From: Anaerolineales bacterium
Lineage (GTDB): Bacteria; Chloroflexota; Anaerolineae; Anaerolineales; Villigracilaceae
Assembly: GCA_015075275.1 (NCBI GenBank)
Contig: JABTUU010000001.1
Coordinates: 558,001-622,000 of the forward strand
Direction of reading: 5' to 3'
Length of the DNA: 64,000 bases
This document shows positions 25,306 to 33,860 of the stretch, piece by piece. The notes under the pieces were generated by a model that made no database searches, had not been told where the DNA came from, and saw only the letters and a program-made list of their open reading frames with translations. Made by a program: the position numbers and the translations under genes. Every line of letters starts with the position of its first letter. Positions within the stretch are counted from its first letter, which is position 1.

Positions 25306-25947
25306 ATGCCAGAACCCATCTACTACCGCCGCAAACTGCCGCACATCCACCCGCAGAACAACCCGCTCTTCATCACCTTCAGCCTCGTGGATTCGATCCC
25401 CGCCGCCGTGGTGGACGAGTTGAAAGCGCAGCGCGAACGGGAGTTGCGCGCCGCCAAAACCGCCGCAGAACGTTACAACATCCAGAAAAAGTATTTCGGA
25501 CATTTCGACGAATGGCTCGACCGCTGTCAATTCGGGCATGACTGGCTCAGGCAGGAAAACATCGCGCAAATCGTGGCAGATGAAATCCACGGGAAAGCCG
25601 ACGAGCATTACGAACTCTACGCCTATTGCATCATGCCTAATCACGTTCATTTACTCATCCTCTCGCTCATCGAAAAGTTTCCACCCTCCAAAATGAAGAG
25701 CGCCATCTCCCCCGTCGCCGAAATCATGCGCCTGCTCAAAGGACGCACCGCCCGCTTTTGCAATCTCGCCCTCAAGCGCGAAGGCTATTTCTGGCATCAC
25801 GAATCCTACGATCATTACGTCCGCGATGAAAAGGAAATGGAAAGAATCATCCTCTACATCTTGAACAACCCCGTAAAAGCGGGGCTGGCGAAAGAATGGA
25901 AGGATTGGAAGTTCACGTATGTCAATCCCGAACTTGGAGAATGGTAA
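25306..25947 (+). CDS. REP-associated tyrosine transposase (Y1/HUH, RAYT)
   Basis: 213 aa from ATG 25306 (MPEPIYYRRKLPH). HUH-type Y1 transposase: the metal-binding HVH pair in AYCIMPNHVHLLI (about residues 107-119), and the C-terminal helix with catalytic Tyr candidates in HHESYDHYVRDEKEMERII (about 165-183), ending YILNNPVKAGL, the family hallmark. RAYTs nick and join single strands at REP hairpins and are thought to spread them. All catalytic elements look intact. No IS200/IS605 tnpB partner nearby. Confidence 0.92.
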   Translation: MPEPIYYRRKLPHIHPQNNPLFITFSLVDSIPAAVVDELKAQRERELRAAKTAAERYNIQKKYFGHFDEWLDRCQFGHDWLRQENIAQIVADEIHGKADEHYELYAYCIMPNHVHLLILSLIEKFPPSKMKSAISPVAEIMRLLKGRTARFCNLALKREGYFWHHESYDHYVRDEKEMERIILYILNNPVKAGLAKEWKDWKFTYVNPELGEW

Positions 25948-27187
25948 GACGAACTTCAGTTCGTCCAACCTCGGCAATGGGACAAACTTAAGTTTGTCTT
26001 ACTTAGGCTCGCCGCAAATCACGCGAAGCGCCAACTTCATCTCCAACAAAGTCCCTGCTCTGCTGGCGTATCTCGTCGTCACGCGCCGCGCTCACAGCCG
26101 CGACAAACTCGCCGCGCTGCTCTGGGGCGAGATGCCCGACGCGGATGCGAAAAACAATCTGCGCCAAGCCCTCGCCAACCTCCGCAAATTTTTCGACGAC
26201 CAACTAACCATCACCCGCGATTCGATTGAATTCACAGGCGACGGATTCGTGGACTCTTTGGAATTTGATTCCGCTCTTCGTTCCGCTTCTTCTCTCGACC
26301 CTCAGCCTGCTTCAGTTATCCTGACAGATTCCCTGCGCCTCTACCGCGGCGACTTCCTCGAAGGTTTCCACGTCCGCGATGCGCCTGACTTTGAAGATTG
26401 GATGCTGACCGAACGCGCCCGCCTGCGCGAACTTGCGTTACAGGCTCTGCATACTCTCACTCAATTTCACACCTCGCGCGGACATTTCACCGAGGCGATG
26501 ACTTACGCCTCGCGGTTATTGACCTTCGACCCCTGGCGCGAAGAAGCGCATCGTCAACTGATGTTGTTGCAAGCGCGCACAGGGCAAATCAGCGCGGCAT
26601 TGGCGCAATACGAAACTTGCAAAAAGATTCTGGAGAGGGAACTCGGAGTTCAACCTTCGCTGGAAACCACCGCGTTGTATGAAAAAATCCGCGCGGCGCG
26701 GCAGGCGGCGCGGCACAACATCCCCGCCTCGTCTACCGAGTTTGTTGGACGCAAAAGCGAGTTAGAGAATCTGCGCGGACGATTGGCAGACCCCGCTTGC
26801 AGGCTCGTCACGCTAACGGGACTCGGCGGCGCGGGCAAGACTCGTCTCGCGCAGGAGACTGCCCGCCTCTGCGCCGACATGTTCATCAACGGCGCGTGGA
26901 TGGTTCAACTTGCGGCGGTGGACGCAGACGACTTGATTCCCGCCATTGGCAGTATCTTCGATTTTCCGTTCGCCAAAGGCGACGCGAAGAAGCAGTTGCT
27001 CGGTTATCTTCGCCAAAAAGAATTATTGCTGTTGATGGATAACTTTGAACATTTGCTGGAATCGTCGGTTGTGATTTCAGAGATTTTGCAAGCCGCGCCT
27101 GATGTGAAAATTCTCGTCACATCGCGCGAGAGGCTCGACCTCGCGGGTGAATGGGTTGTGGAACTCTCGGGGCTGGGATCAGGCTAG
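25919..27187 (+). CDS. SARP/AfsR-like regulator, N-terminal half, cut by in-frame TAG
   Basis: 422 codons from ATG 25919, which overlaps the transposase 3' end; a TTG at 25994 inside a REP palindrome is an alternative start. Contents: a winged-helix Trans_reg_C-like segment (NKVPALLAYLVV, LAALLWGE, NLRQALANLRKFF), the BTAD helical domain (YRGDFLEGFHVRDAPDFEDW, then WREEAHRQLMLLQARTG), then an AAA/NB-ARC-type ATPase with Walker A LTGLGGAGKTRLAQE (about 297) and Walker B LLLMDNFEHLLE. Translation stops at TAG 27185, but the frame stays open through the TPR half to 28912. Its original N-terminus was probably rewritten by the REP insertion. Confidence 0.75.
   Translation: MSIPNLENGKTNFSSSNLGNGTNLSLSYLGSPQITRSANFISNKVPALLAYLVVTRRAHSRDKLAALLWGEMPDADAKNNLRQALANLRKFFDDQLTITRDSIEFTGDGFVDSLEFDSALRSASSLDPQPASVILTDSLRLYRGDFLEGFHVRDAPDFEDWMLTERARLRELALQALHTLTQFHTSRGHFTEAMTYASRLLTFDPWREEAHRQLMLLQARTGQISAALAQYETCKKILERELGVQPSLETTALYEKIRAARQAARHNIPASSTEFVGRKSELENLRGRLADPACRLVTLTGLGGAGKTRLAQETARLCADMFINGAWMVQLAAVDADDLIPAIGSIFDFPFAKGDAKKQLLGYLRQKELLLLMDNFEHLLESSVVISEILQAAPDVKILVTSRERLDLAGEWVVELSGLGSG
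25948..25998. repeat. Two REP palindromes right of the transposase
   Basis: GACGAACTTCAGTTCGTC (25948-25965) begins at the base after the transposase TAA; GACAAACTTAAGTTTGTC (25981-25998) is a perfect palindrome whose bases also encode part of the SARP N-terminus (TNLSLS). Confidence 0.85.
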
Positions 27188-27286
27188 ACGGAGGCGAACC
27201 AGCTTTTCGTCCAGAGTGCGAGGCGCGCGCGGGCGGAGATCCAATTTGAGGAGGCAGATCAGGCTGGGGTAGCGGAAATCTGCCGT

Positions 27287-28912
27287 TTGGTGGGAGGTCT
27301 CCCGCTGGGAATCGAAATCGCGGCAACATGGACGCGCTCGATGACGGTCGAAGCCGTCAAAGATGAAATTCAAAAAGGTTTGGATTTTCTCGCGTCGTCG
27401 CGGCGCGATGTGCCTGAACGCCAGCGAAGTTTGCGCGCGGTGTTTGAATCGTCGTGGGCAGGATTGAACGAGACCGAGCAAAGAACGTTTGCGGCGTTAT
27501 CGGTTTTTCGCGGCGGATTTTCGCGCGAAGCGGCGGAAGCGGTGGCGGGAAAATTCGATTCGTTGTTGGATAAATCGCTTGTCCAAAGAAACGGCGGGAG
27601 ATTCGAGTTGCACGAAGTGGCGCGGCAATTCGCGGAGGAAAAATTAAGCGCGAAGAAAAAAACGCGCGAAGCGCGCAACGCGCACGCGGCGTATTTTGCC
27701 AAGTGGGCAGACGAGCGCGCGCATTGGAACGAACGCTCGTCGTTTGCCGTGATGTGGGACGATTTTGAAAATGCGCGCGCGGCGTGGGGCTGGGCGGGCG
27801 AACAAAAAGACGCGGCGGCGCTTTCGAGGCTGGTTCATTTTACAAAACGTTATCTCGATATTCAGGGACGGTATCGCGAGGGATATGATTTGATGGAAGC
27901 GGCGCTGGCGCAATTTGGCGAAGCGGGGAGCGTGAGCGCGTTGCCGACAGATGAACGCGGACGAACGATCGCAAAATTAATTCTGTATCGCGCCTTGTTT
28001 CTGGCAGACATGGGCAAATCCGACGAGACCGTTGCGACGCTGGAGGAATGTCTTGCTTATTTTCGCGGCGTGGATGATAAGCCGCAGATCATGGCGTGTT
28101 TGAACGCGCTGGGAATCGCTTCGCGCTTTTTGGGTCGCGAAGACAAGGGCGAGGCATATTTTCGCGGACAGTTGGAACTGGCGCGCGAACTGGGCAACCG
28201 CCACGAAGAAGCGACGGCGTTGAATAATATTTCCACGGCGTTGACGACTTTGGGAAAACTCAAAGAATCGGAAGGGGCATTGCGCGAGAGTCTCGTTTTG
28301 CGGCGCGAGTTGAACGACGAAGCGGGAATCTCATCCACGCTGATCAATTTGGCGGTGTCGTTGTTCAATCAAGGCCGCTACGAGGAAGAGAAGCCGCTCT
28401 TGCAAGAGGCGATTGAAATTGCGCGGCGCATCAACCAGCCGCGCAACCTGGCGGGCGCGTTGGGAAATCTCGGCACGATTTTGTTGAAGGAGAAAAACTA
28501 CGCGGGCGCGTTGGAATTATTTATGCAGGGCTTGGAGACTCACCGTCACACGGGCTATCGCTTCGGCGTCGCCATCGCGCTGGATAACGTCGGCACGGCG
28601 CAGTACCATCTCGGCAACGCAAGCGAGGCGCTGTTTTATTTGAAACAATCCATCCGCGAGGCGCGCGACATCAAAGCCGATTTCATCGCGTTGGACGCGC
28701 TGGTGTGGGTGGCGGGAATCCATGCGCGGCGCGGCGAAACCGAAAAAGCGTCGGCGTTATGCGGATTGATTCGACGTCATCCCAAGACAGATCCCGAGAC
28801 GATTCAAAGTTTGGATGAAGCAATGAAGGAATTTTCGATAAATCCGCATCAAGAAGTTGACAGCGATCTCATTCTTGAACTTTCTGCTGTGATCGGCGAA
28901 TTATTGAGCTAG
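27287..28912 (+). CDS. SARP/AfsR-like regulator, C-terminal half (ATPase lid and TPR repeats)
   Basis: Same frame as the N-terminal half, continuous after the single TAG at 27185-27187; codons from 27188 read TEANQLFVQSARRARAEI, the expected continuation of the ATPase. The GTG at 27287 (VGGLPLGIEIAATW) is only a formal start. After the helical lid come at least six TPR-like repeats (about codons 190-500; for example ATALNNISTALTTLGKLKE and LAGALGNLGTILLKEKNYA). Alone this half lacks DNA-binding and the P-loop. Either the gene is a recent pseudogene or the two parts are made separately or by readthrough. Confidence 0.75.
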   Translation: MVGGLPLGIEIAATWTRSMTVEAVKDEIQKGLDFLASSRRDVPERQRSLRAVFESSWAGLNETEQRTFAALSVFRGGFSREAAEAVAGKFDSLLDKSLVQRNGGRFELHEVARQFAEEKLSAKKKTREARNAHAAYFAKWADERAHWNERSSFAVMWDDFENARAAWGWAGEQKDAAALSRLVHFTKRYLDIQGRYREGYDLMEAALAQFGEAGSVSALPTDERGRTIAKLILYRALFLADMGKSDETVATLEECLAYFRGVDDKPQIMACLNALGIASRFLGREDKGEAYFRGQLELARELGNRHEEATALNNISTALTTLGKLKESEGALRESLVLRRELNDEAGISSTLINLAVSLFNQGRYEEEKPLLQEAIEIARRINQPRNLAGALGNLGTILLKEKNYAGALELFMQGLETHRHTGYRFGVAIALDNVGTAQYHLGNASEALFYLKQSIREARDIKADFIALDALVWVAGIHARRGETEKASALCGLIRRHPKTDPETIQSLDEAMKEFSINPHQEVDSDLILELSAVIGELLS

Positions 28913-28960
28913 CCCGCAAAACGCTTGACACTTGAAACCTGACATCTGATACTTGGAAAC

Positions 28961-31261
28961 ATGACTCGCTGGCTTGACCCTCCTCAAACGGACGCTTCGG
29001 CTCTTTCCACCCTCGACCTACCCCTCCTCCTCAAGGAGACTCTCATCCGACGCGGCATTGCCACACTCGATTCCGCCCGCGCGTTCCTCCACCCCGATGA
29101 GACTCCCTCCACGCCGTTCCCTGATATTGAGAATGCGGTTGACATCATCAACCAAGCCATCCAACGCAAGGATCGCATCTGTGTCTGGGGTGACTTCGAC
29201 GTGGACGGACAAACATCCACTGCGCTGCTTGTGCAAACGCTTCAATCCCTCGGCGCGGACGTGGTGTATTACATCCCGATTCGCGGCAAGGAGAGTCACG
29301 GCGTTCACATCGAGTCGCTTGCTCCGATCATTGATAACGGAATCAAACTCCTCGTCACCTGTGACACCGGCATCACTGCGCATGAAGCCATCGAATACGC
29401 CAACTCGCGCGGAGTAAATGTTGTCGTCACAGATCATCACGATCTGGGCGAAACGCTTCCTAACGCTAAAGCCATCATCAACCCGAAACTTTTGCCAAAT
29501 GAACATCTGCTAAAAAATCTAGCAGGTGTCGGTGTCGCCTACAAACTCGCCGAAGCCCTTTTCCGTAGTGACGACTTCAGTCGTCAAAAAACAGCGACTG
29601 AAGTCGCTACTACGAGTGGCGATCTATTAGATTTAGTTGCCCTAGGTTTAATTGCTGATGTCGCATTGCTCCAAGGCGAGACACGTTCGCTTGCCCAAAA
29701 AGGGATTCGACAACTCCGCAAAACAAATCGCATCGGCTTGAAGGTAATGGCGGAACTTTCCAATACACAACTCGAATCGTTGACCGAGGAAACCATCGGC
29801 TTCACGTTTGCTCCGCGCTTGAACGCGCTCGGCAGATTGAGCGACGCCAATCCCGCCGTCGAATTACTAATTACGGATAACCCTGCCCGCGCCCGAGTCC
29901 TTGCCGCGCAAATCGAGGGACTTAACGCCCAACGCCGCTTATTGACGAGCCAAGTCACCGAGGCGGCGGAGGCGCAGTTGCGCGCGCATCCCGAATTGTT
30001 GAACGAACCCGCCATTGTGCTATCGCATCCCAACTGGCCCGGCGGAGTCGTGGGCATCGTGGCAAACCGCTTGGTGGATCGTTATCACAAGCCCGCGCTC
30101 CTCCTCACCGAATCGGACGATGGCATCTTGCGCGGCTCAGCCCGCTCCATTGAAGGATTGCACATTACCGAAGCGATCTCGTCGCAAAGAGAATCGCTCA
30201 TGAACTTTGGCGGACATCCCATGGCGGCGGGACTGTCGCTACAAAAAGAGAATCTCAATTCCTTCCGTCGCGGGCTTGGTAAAGCCATCGAAAAGCAACT
30301 CGGCGAGATTATCCGCGAAGAGCCGACGCTTCAAATTGACGCATGGCTAAATTTGGATCAGATCAACCTCGAGTTGGCGGACTCAATTGAAATGCTCGCC
30401 CCCTTCGGCGCAGGGAATCCAAAGTTGACGTTCGCCTCGCGCGGCGTGACGTTGAAGTCTGTGGCGGAGATCGGTAAAACGAAAGAGCATTTGCGTTTTG
30501 TCGTGGAAGATGAAAACGGGAAGGTGCAAAGTATTTTATGGTGGGGCGGGGCGGGCGAAGAACTACCCGAAACGGGAAGCCAGATAGACATTGCGTATTC
30601 CGTGCGAGCCTCCACGTTTCGCGGAGAGAAGCAAGTCAATGCGACGTTTGAGGAATTTCGCGTGGTGGAGGAAAGGGCGGTTGAAGTTAGAGAACGGAGA
30701 TTGGAGATTAGAGACTGGAGACTAGAAAAACAGAGAATTGGAGAATTAGGGAATTTGTTGGTCTGGGCGGAGGGGAGTGATAAATCAAAAGGAAAATCAC
30801 GTTTCGAGTTGTATCCCGCCGACGAGCTTGTGATTTATACAACGCCATCCTCGCCAGCGGAATTACGCGCGGCGTTGGACATCGTCAAGCCGAAGATCGT
30901 CCATGTGTTTGGAGTTTCGCCCGCGAAAGAAAAAACGGATGAGTTTCTTGCGCGGCTGGCGGGCATGGCGAAGTTTGCGATCAACAACAAAGGCGGGAAA
31001 GTTTCGGTGAACGAGTTGGCTGCCGCAACCGCGCAGCGCGTCAACGCGGTGCGAATCGGCTTGGAGTGGCTATCGGCTGGGGGACACGTGACAGCCGTCC
31101 CGGAGGGCGAAGCGGTTCTTTTATCCGCAGGGAATGGCGAGGCGAATCAATATCTGCAAAAAGAGTTGTATCTTGCAGTGCGCGGAATCCTGGATGAAAC
31201 CGCCGCGTATCGCGATTATGTTGCGCGCGCGACGATCGAAAGTCTGTTTGAGGGAAAATAG
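28961..31261 (+). CDS. recJ: Single-stranded-DNA exonuclease RecJ with C-terminal extension and repeat insertions
   Basis: 766 aa. DHH phosphoesterase core with VWGDFDVDGQTSTALL (about 65-80), CDTGI (about 133) and TDHHDLGE (about 160); the DHHA1 domain with SHPNWPGGVVGIVANRL and GGHPMAAGLSL; then an OB fold. Degrades ssDNA 5' to 3' in recombination and mismatch repair. About 190 residues beyond the usual end (residue 575 on) are an extension containing a winged-helix-like tail. Residues 202-218 are encoded by a 51-bp REP-like palindrome pair, and residues about 576-598 by another dispersed repeat; both keep the frame. Confidence 0.95.
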   Translation: MTRWLDPPQTDASALSTLDLPLLLKETLIRRGIATLDSARAFLHPDETPSTPFPDIENAVDIINQAIQRKDRICVWGDFDVDGQTSTALLVQTLQSLGADVVYYIPIRGKESHGVHIESLAPIIDNGIKLLVTCDTGITAHEAIEYANSRGVNVVVTDHHDLGETLPNAKAIINPKLLPNEHLLKNLAGVGVAYKLAEALFRSDDFSRQKTATEVATTSGDLLDLVALGLIADVALLQGETRSLAQKGIRQLRKTNRIGLKVMAELSNTQLESLTEETIGFTFAPRLNALGRLSDANPAVELLITDNPARARVLAAQIEGLNAQRRLLTSQVTEAAEAQLRAHPELLNEPAIVLSHPNWPGGVVGIVANRLVDRYHKPALLLTESDDGILRGSARSIEGLHITEAISSQRESLMNFGGHPMAAGLSLQKENLNSFRRGLGKAIEKQLGEIIREEPTLQIDAWLNLDQINLELADSIEMLAPFGAGNPKLTFASRGVTLKSVAEIGKTKEHLRFVVEDENGKVQSILWWGGAGEELPETGSQIDIAYSVRASTFRGEKQVNATFEEFRVVEERAVEVRERRLEIRDWRLEKQRIGELGNLLVWAEGSDKSKGKSRFELYPADELVIYTTPSSPAELRAALDIVKPKIVHVFGVSPAKEKTDEFLARLAGMAKFAINNKGGKVSVNELAAATAQRVNAVRIGLEWLSAGGHVTAVPEGEAVLLSAGNGEANQYLQKELYLAVRGILDETAAYRDYVARATIESLFEGK
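29564..29614. repeat. REP-like palindrome pair inserted in the recJ coding frame
   Basis: 51 bp. The left arm CGTAGTGACGACTTCAGTCG and the right arm CGACTGAAGTCGCTACTACG are near inverted copies, separated by CAAAAAACA-like bases; each is also palindromic around ACTTCAGT / ACTGAAGT. Its length is 17 codons, it begins on a codon boundary, and it encodes RSDDFSRQKTATEVATT. Confidence 0.8.
30686..30754. repeat. Dispersed GGAGATTGGAGATT-type repeat within recJ
   Basis: Low-complexity tract (GAGATTGGAGATTAGAGACT, then AGAATTGGAGAATTAGG) encoding a Glu/Arg/Leu-rich stretch (ERRLEIRDWRLEKQRIGEL) at the junction between the RecJ core and the C-terminal extension. Related to the non-coding copy at 991-1018. 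Confidence 0.5.
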
Positions 31262-31262
31262 A

Positions 31263-31958
31263 TCATGGGGTTGGAGTAGCGGTCTTGATCGGATCGGGGA
31301 CGGCGAACGCGTCGAGATTAACGGAGCCGCCTGAAATGTGTGTGATCGTGACAGTGTGCGTGCCGTTGATCAATAAAGGCGAGACCCATTCGCTTTGCGC
31401 GACAACATCAGCCGACTCGTTGAGATCAATTTCCAATCCGTCTATATTGATACGAATAGTTCCCAAACTTGAACTCGACTGATAGAAAATGCGGATCTGT
31501 TCGCCGATGAATCGAATTGTTGCCGTATTGTTGAGAGTGTTGGAAACATGCAGCGTGACGTTGTTGGTTTTAGTTTGCGTCCAATCGCCGCTGTAGATAA
31601 TGCGTTCGTCCGCGTCGTCGTATACGCCCGGGTTGAGCGGCGCGGTCGAAGCGGTGGTTTGCGTGGATGCGGATGTATTTATCGGAAGACGCGTTCGCGT
31701 TGGAGAGGCGAGCGAAACGATATCGTCGTCCGAAGTTGTCGTTGCAGCTGGCTCCTGTTCGGGAGTTAGCGACGCAAATCCTGATTCCGTACTGATTAAT
31801 AGGTATTGAAAAGAAGCGTTGGTATTCTCAATCGGTATCGCCGTGCGAAGCGGGTGGAGTTTCACAACTAGAAACACGAGGCAAATTCCGAACAGCGAAA
31901 AAACGCTGAGAATGATTGGCGGAATCAGCCCGCGATCAAAGATTGGTTTGTTTCCCAT
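31263..31958 (-). CDS. Membrane-anchored protein with C-terminal beta-sandwich
   Basis: 231 aa: one membrane helix (about 14-34), a Ser/Thr-rich extracytoplasmic linker (about 65-110), then a beta-rich domain beginning VYDDADERIIYSGDWTQTK and ending VNLDAFAV, the pattern of galactose-binding-like modules common in Chloroflexota surface proteins. Possibly glycan-binding; no catalytic residues recognised. It follows the aminotransferase on the same strand by 1 bp. Confidence 0.65.
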   Translation of the reverse strand: MGNKPIFDRGLIPPIILSVFSLFGICLVFLVVKLHPLRTAIPIENTNASFQYLLISTESGFASLTPEQEPAATTTSDDDIVSLASPTRTRLPINTSASTQTTASTAPLNPGVYDDADERIIYSGDWTQTKTNNVTLHVSNTLNNTATIRFIGEQIRIFYQSSSSLGTIRINIDGLEIDLNESADVVAQSEWVSPLLINGTHTVTITHISGGSVNLDAFAVPDPIKTATPTP

Positions 31959-31959
31959 T

Positions 31960-33312
31960 TCAGAAATTTACTTCTCGGTCTGCGATCTCGAGCGCTTTGT
32001 CTAGAATCTTGAAACCTTCGCGCAATTGTTCTTCGGTAACAATCAGCGGCGGGATGATCAACACGGTATGCCAATGTGTGTATAAAAACAAACCGCGATC
32101 TAAACAATATTTTCTGAGCGCGTTCATCGCGGACGACGACTCGTTCCATGGCGCCATCGGTTCTTTCGTTTTTCTATCCTTGACCAATTCAAGGATGCCG
32201 AACAAGCCGATCGAGCGGACATCGCCGACGGATGGATGCGCCTCGCCCAGATCGTTCAACATCCGCTTCAACACCGGACCCATGTCTGCCGCGCGTTGGA
32301 CGATTTGATCGTCCTTCATCGCTTGGATATTCGCAACAGCCGCCGCCAGTGAAACAGGGTGCGAGGTGTACGTGAGTCCGCTTTCAAATGGCGTATCGTT
32401 GAACGCCGCCGCGATCTCCGGCTTCATCGCCACCGCGCCCAGCGGCGCATATGCGGACGTGAGCCCCTTCGCCATAGTGATGATATCCGGCGCCACATCC
32501 CAATGTTCGATGGCGAACCATTTGCCGGTGCGGCCAAATCCGCTCATCACTTCGTCGGCGATCATCACGATGCCGTACTTGTCGCATAATGCGCGCACGC
32601 CTTGCATGTATCCCTCTGGAGGGATAATGATTCCGTTCGTGCCGGTCACGCTTTCCATCAGAATCGCCGCGATGGATTTTGGTCCCTCGTAACGGATGAT
32701 CTCTTCGAGATGATTCAAATAATCGCGCGCGAACTCCTCCTCTGAAATATCCGCGTTCGTGCGGTGAAACGTGGAGCGATAGCGATACGGGTCGAGGAAG
32801 TGAACGACGCCGGACATCAAATTTGGCTCCCATGCCACGCGGCGCGGATCGCCGGTCGCCGCCATCGCCCCCGCTGTCGCGCCATGATACGAGCGATAGC
32901 GGGTCAGAATTTTGTGCCGCCCGGTGTAGCCGCGCGCAAGTTTGATCGCGTTCTCGTTAGCGTCTGCGCCGCCGAGGGTAAACAGGACCTTCGTCAAGGC
33001 TTGACGCGGGGTTATATCTGCGATCGCTTTGGCGGCGAGCGCGCGAATCTTGGTGGTCATGCCCGGCGCGGCGTAGGGGAGTTCCGCCGCCTGTTCCTGC
33101 ATGGCTTGGATGATGCGCTCGTCGCCATGACCGATGTTCACGCACATCGTCATCGAATTAAAATCAAGATAACGCTTGTCGTCCGTGTCCCAAAAGTAAA
33201 CACCTTTGGCGTGTGTCACCGCGATTGGATTAACTTTTGCCTGCGCTGACCAAGTAAAAAATACATGCTCCTTTGAGAGTTCTATGATTTCGTTGTCAGG
33301 AAGATTGAACAT
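31960..33312 (-). CDS. Class III PLP-dependent aminotransferase
   Basis: 450 aa omega-aminotransferase fold. Seen: GADANENAIKLAR (cofactor phosphate loop), SYHGATAGAMAATGDPRR, ADEVMSGFGRTGKWFAIEHW, and the PLP lysine in TMAKGLTSAYAPLGAV (about residue 284). The C-terminus THWHTVLIIPPLIVTEEQL is conserved in taurine/beta-alanine/diamine pyruvate aminotransferases, but the donor cannot be fixed. ATG 33312 has AGGAAC upstream. No pathway partners are adjacent. Confidence 0.9.
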   Translation of the reverse strand: MFNLPDNEIIELSKEHVFFTWSAQAKVNPIAVTHAKGVYFWDTDDKRYLDFNSMTMCVNIGHGDERIIQAMQEQAAELPYAAPGMTTKIRALAAKAIADITPRQALTKVLFTLGGADANENAIKLARGYTGRHKILTRYRSYHGATAGAMAATGDPRRVAWEPNLMSGVVHFLDPYRYRSTFHRTNADISEEEFARDYLNHLEEIIRYEGPKSIAAILMESVTGTNGIIIPPEGYMQGVRALCDKYGIVMIADEVMSGFGRTGKWFAIEHWDVAPDIITMAKGLTSAYAPLGAVAMKPEIAAAFNDTPFESGLTYTSHPVSLAAAVANIQAMKDDQIVQRAADMGPVLKRMLNDLGEAHPSVGDVRSIGLFGILELVKDRKTKEPMAPWNESSSAMNALRKYCLDRGLFLYTHWHTVLIIPPLIVTEEQLREGFKILDKALEIADREVNF

Positions 33313-33378
33313 GCGTTCCTCGTAAGACCTGTCGGGTTTTCAAGATCCGACGGGTTTCTATTTTTAATAATTATAACC

Positions 33379-33407
33379 TCCACACTCTATCTTTCTTGTG
33401 ATACACT
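33379..33407 (+). promoter_or_regulatory. Promoter of the rpsF-ssb-rpsR operon
   Basis: TCCACA (33379-33384), 17 bp, TACACT (33402-33407) with an extended TGA ahead of the -10. It leaves a leader of about 93 nt carrying hairpins AGGCGC/GCGCCT (33425-33430 with 33438-33443) and AACCG-A-CGGTT (33458-33468). Confidence 0.55.
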
Positions 33408-33506
33408 CTAGCCCGCTTGATAACAGGCGCGTCTAAAGCGCCTTTCCGCTTCCGGCGAACCGACGGTTTGAACGCGAGCAATCCCATGGAAAGGAGGAAC
33501 TCTCTC

Positions 33507-33788
33507 ATGCGAAATTATGAATTGGTTTGCATTGTCCAACCTGAATTGGATGAAACTGCTTTTAAAAGTGCGGTTGAACGTGTGCAAGGCTGGGTCACCG
33601 AATCGGGCGGCACAGTAGATAAAGTGGACGTTTGGGGCCGCCGTAGGCTGGCTTATCCCATCCGTAAACAGCGCGAAGGACAATACGTATTGCTTAATAT
33701 AACGCTGGAACCGAATGCGACTGGCGTTTTAGAGCGCAACATCCGCTTCCTAGAGCCGGTGATGCGCCACATGCTGGTCGCTTCTTAA
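33507..33788 (+). CDS. rpsF: 30S ribosomal protein S6
   Basis: 93 aa, ferredoxin-like S6: MRNYELVCIVQPELDE, GWVTESGGTVDKVDVWGRRRLAYPI and the helix IRFLEPVMRHMLV. The start at ATG 33507 is supported by the strong AAGGAGG at 33491-33497; upstream in-frame codons belong to the leader. First gene of the classic rpsF-ssb-rpsR operon; S6 pairs with S18, encoded two genes downstream. Confidence 0.97.
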   Translation: MRNYELVCIVQPELDETAFKSAVERVQGWVTESGGTVDKVDVWGRRRLAYPIRKQREGQYVLLNITLEPNATGVLERNIRFLEPVMRHMLVAS

Positions 33789-33860
33789 ACGGCGTTGCGC
33801 CTCGAAGCGCTTGGCGTTTTGTCGGATGCCTTTGCAAAGGATCGAACTCAGGAGAACGAT

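Larger units (their letters stand above)
25229..25998 (+). mobile_element. REP-transposase unit flanked by palindrome pairs
   Basis: A RAYT gene bracketed by two palindromes on each side (25229-25246, 25274-25289; 25948-25965, 25981-25998). This is the layout of a single-stranded-DNA transposase with its REP substrates. The right palindromes run into the beginning of the SARP regulator's reading frame. Confidence 0.7.
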
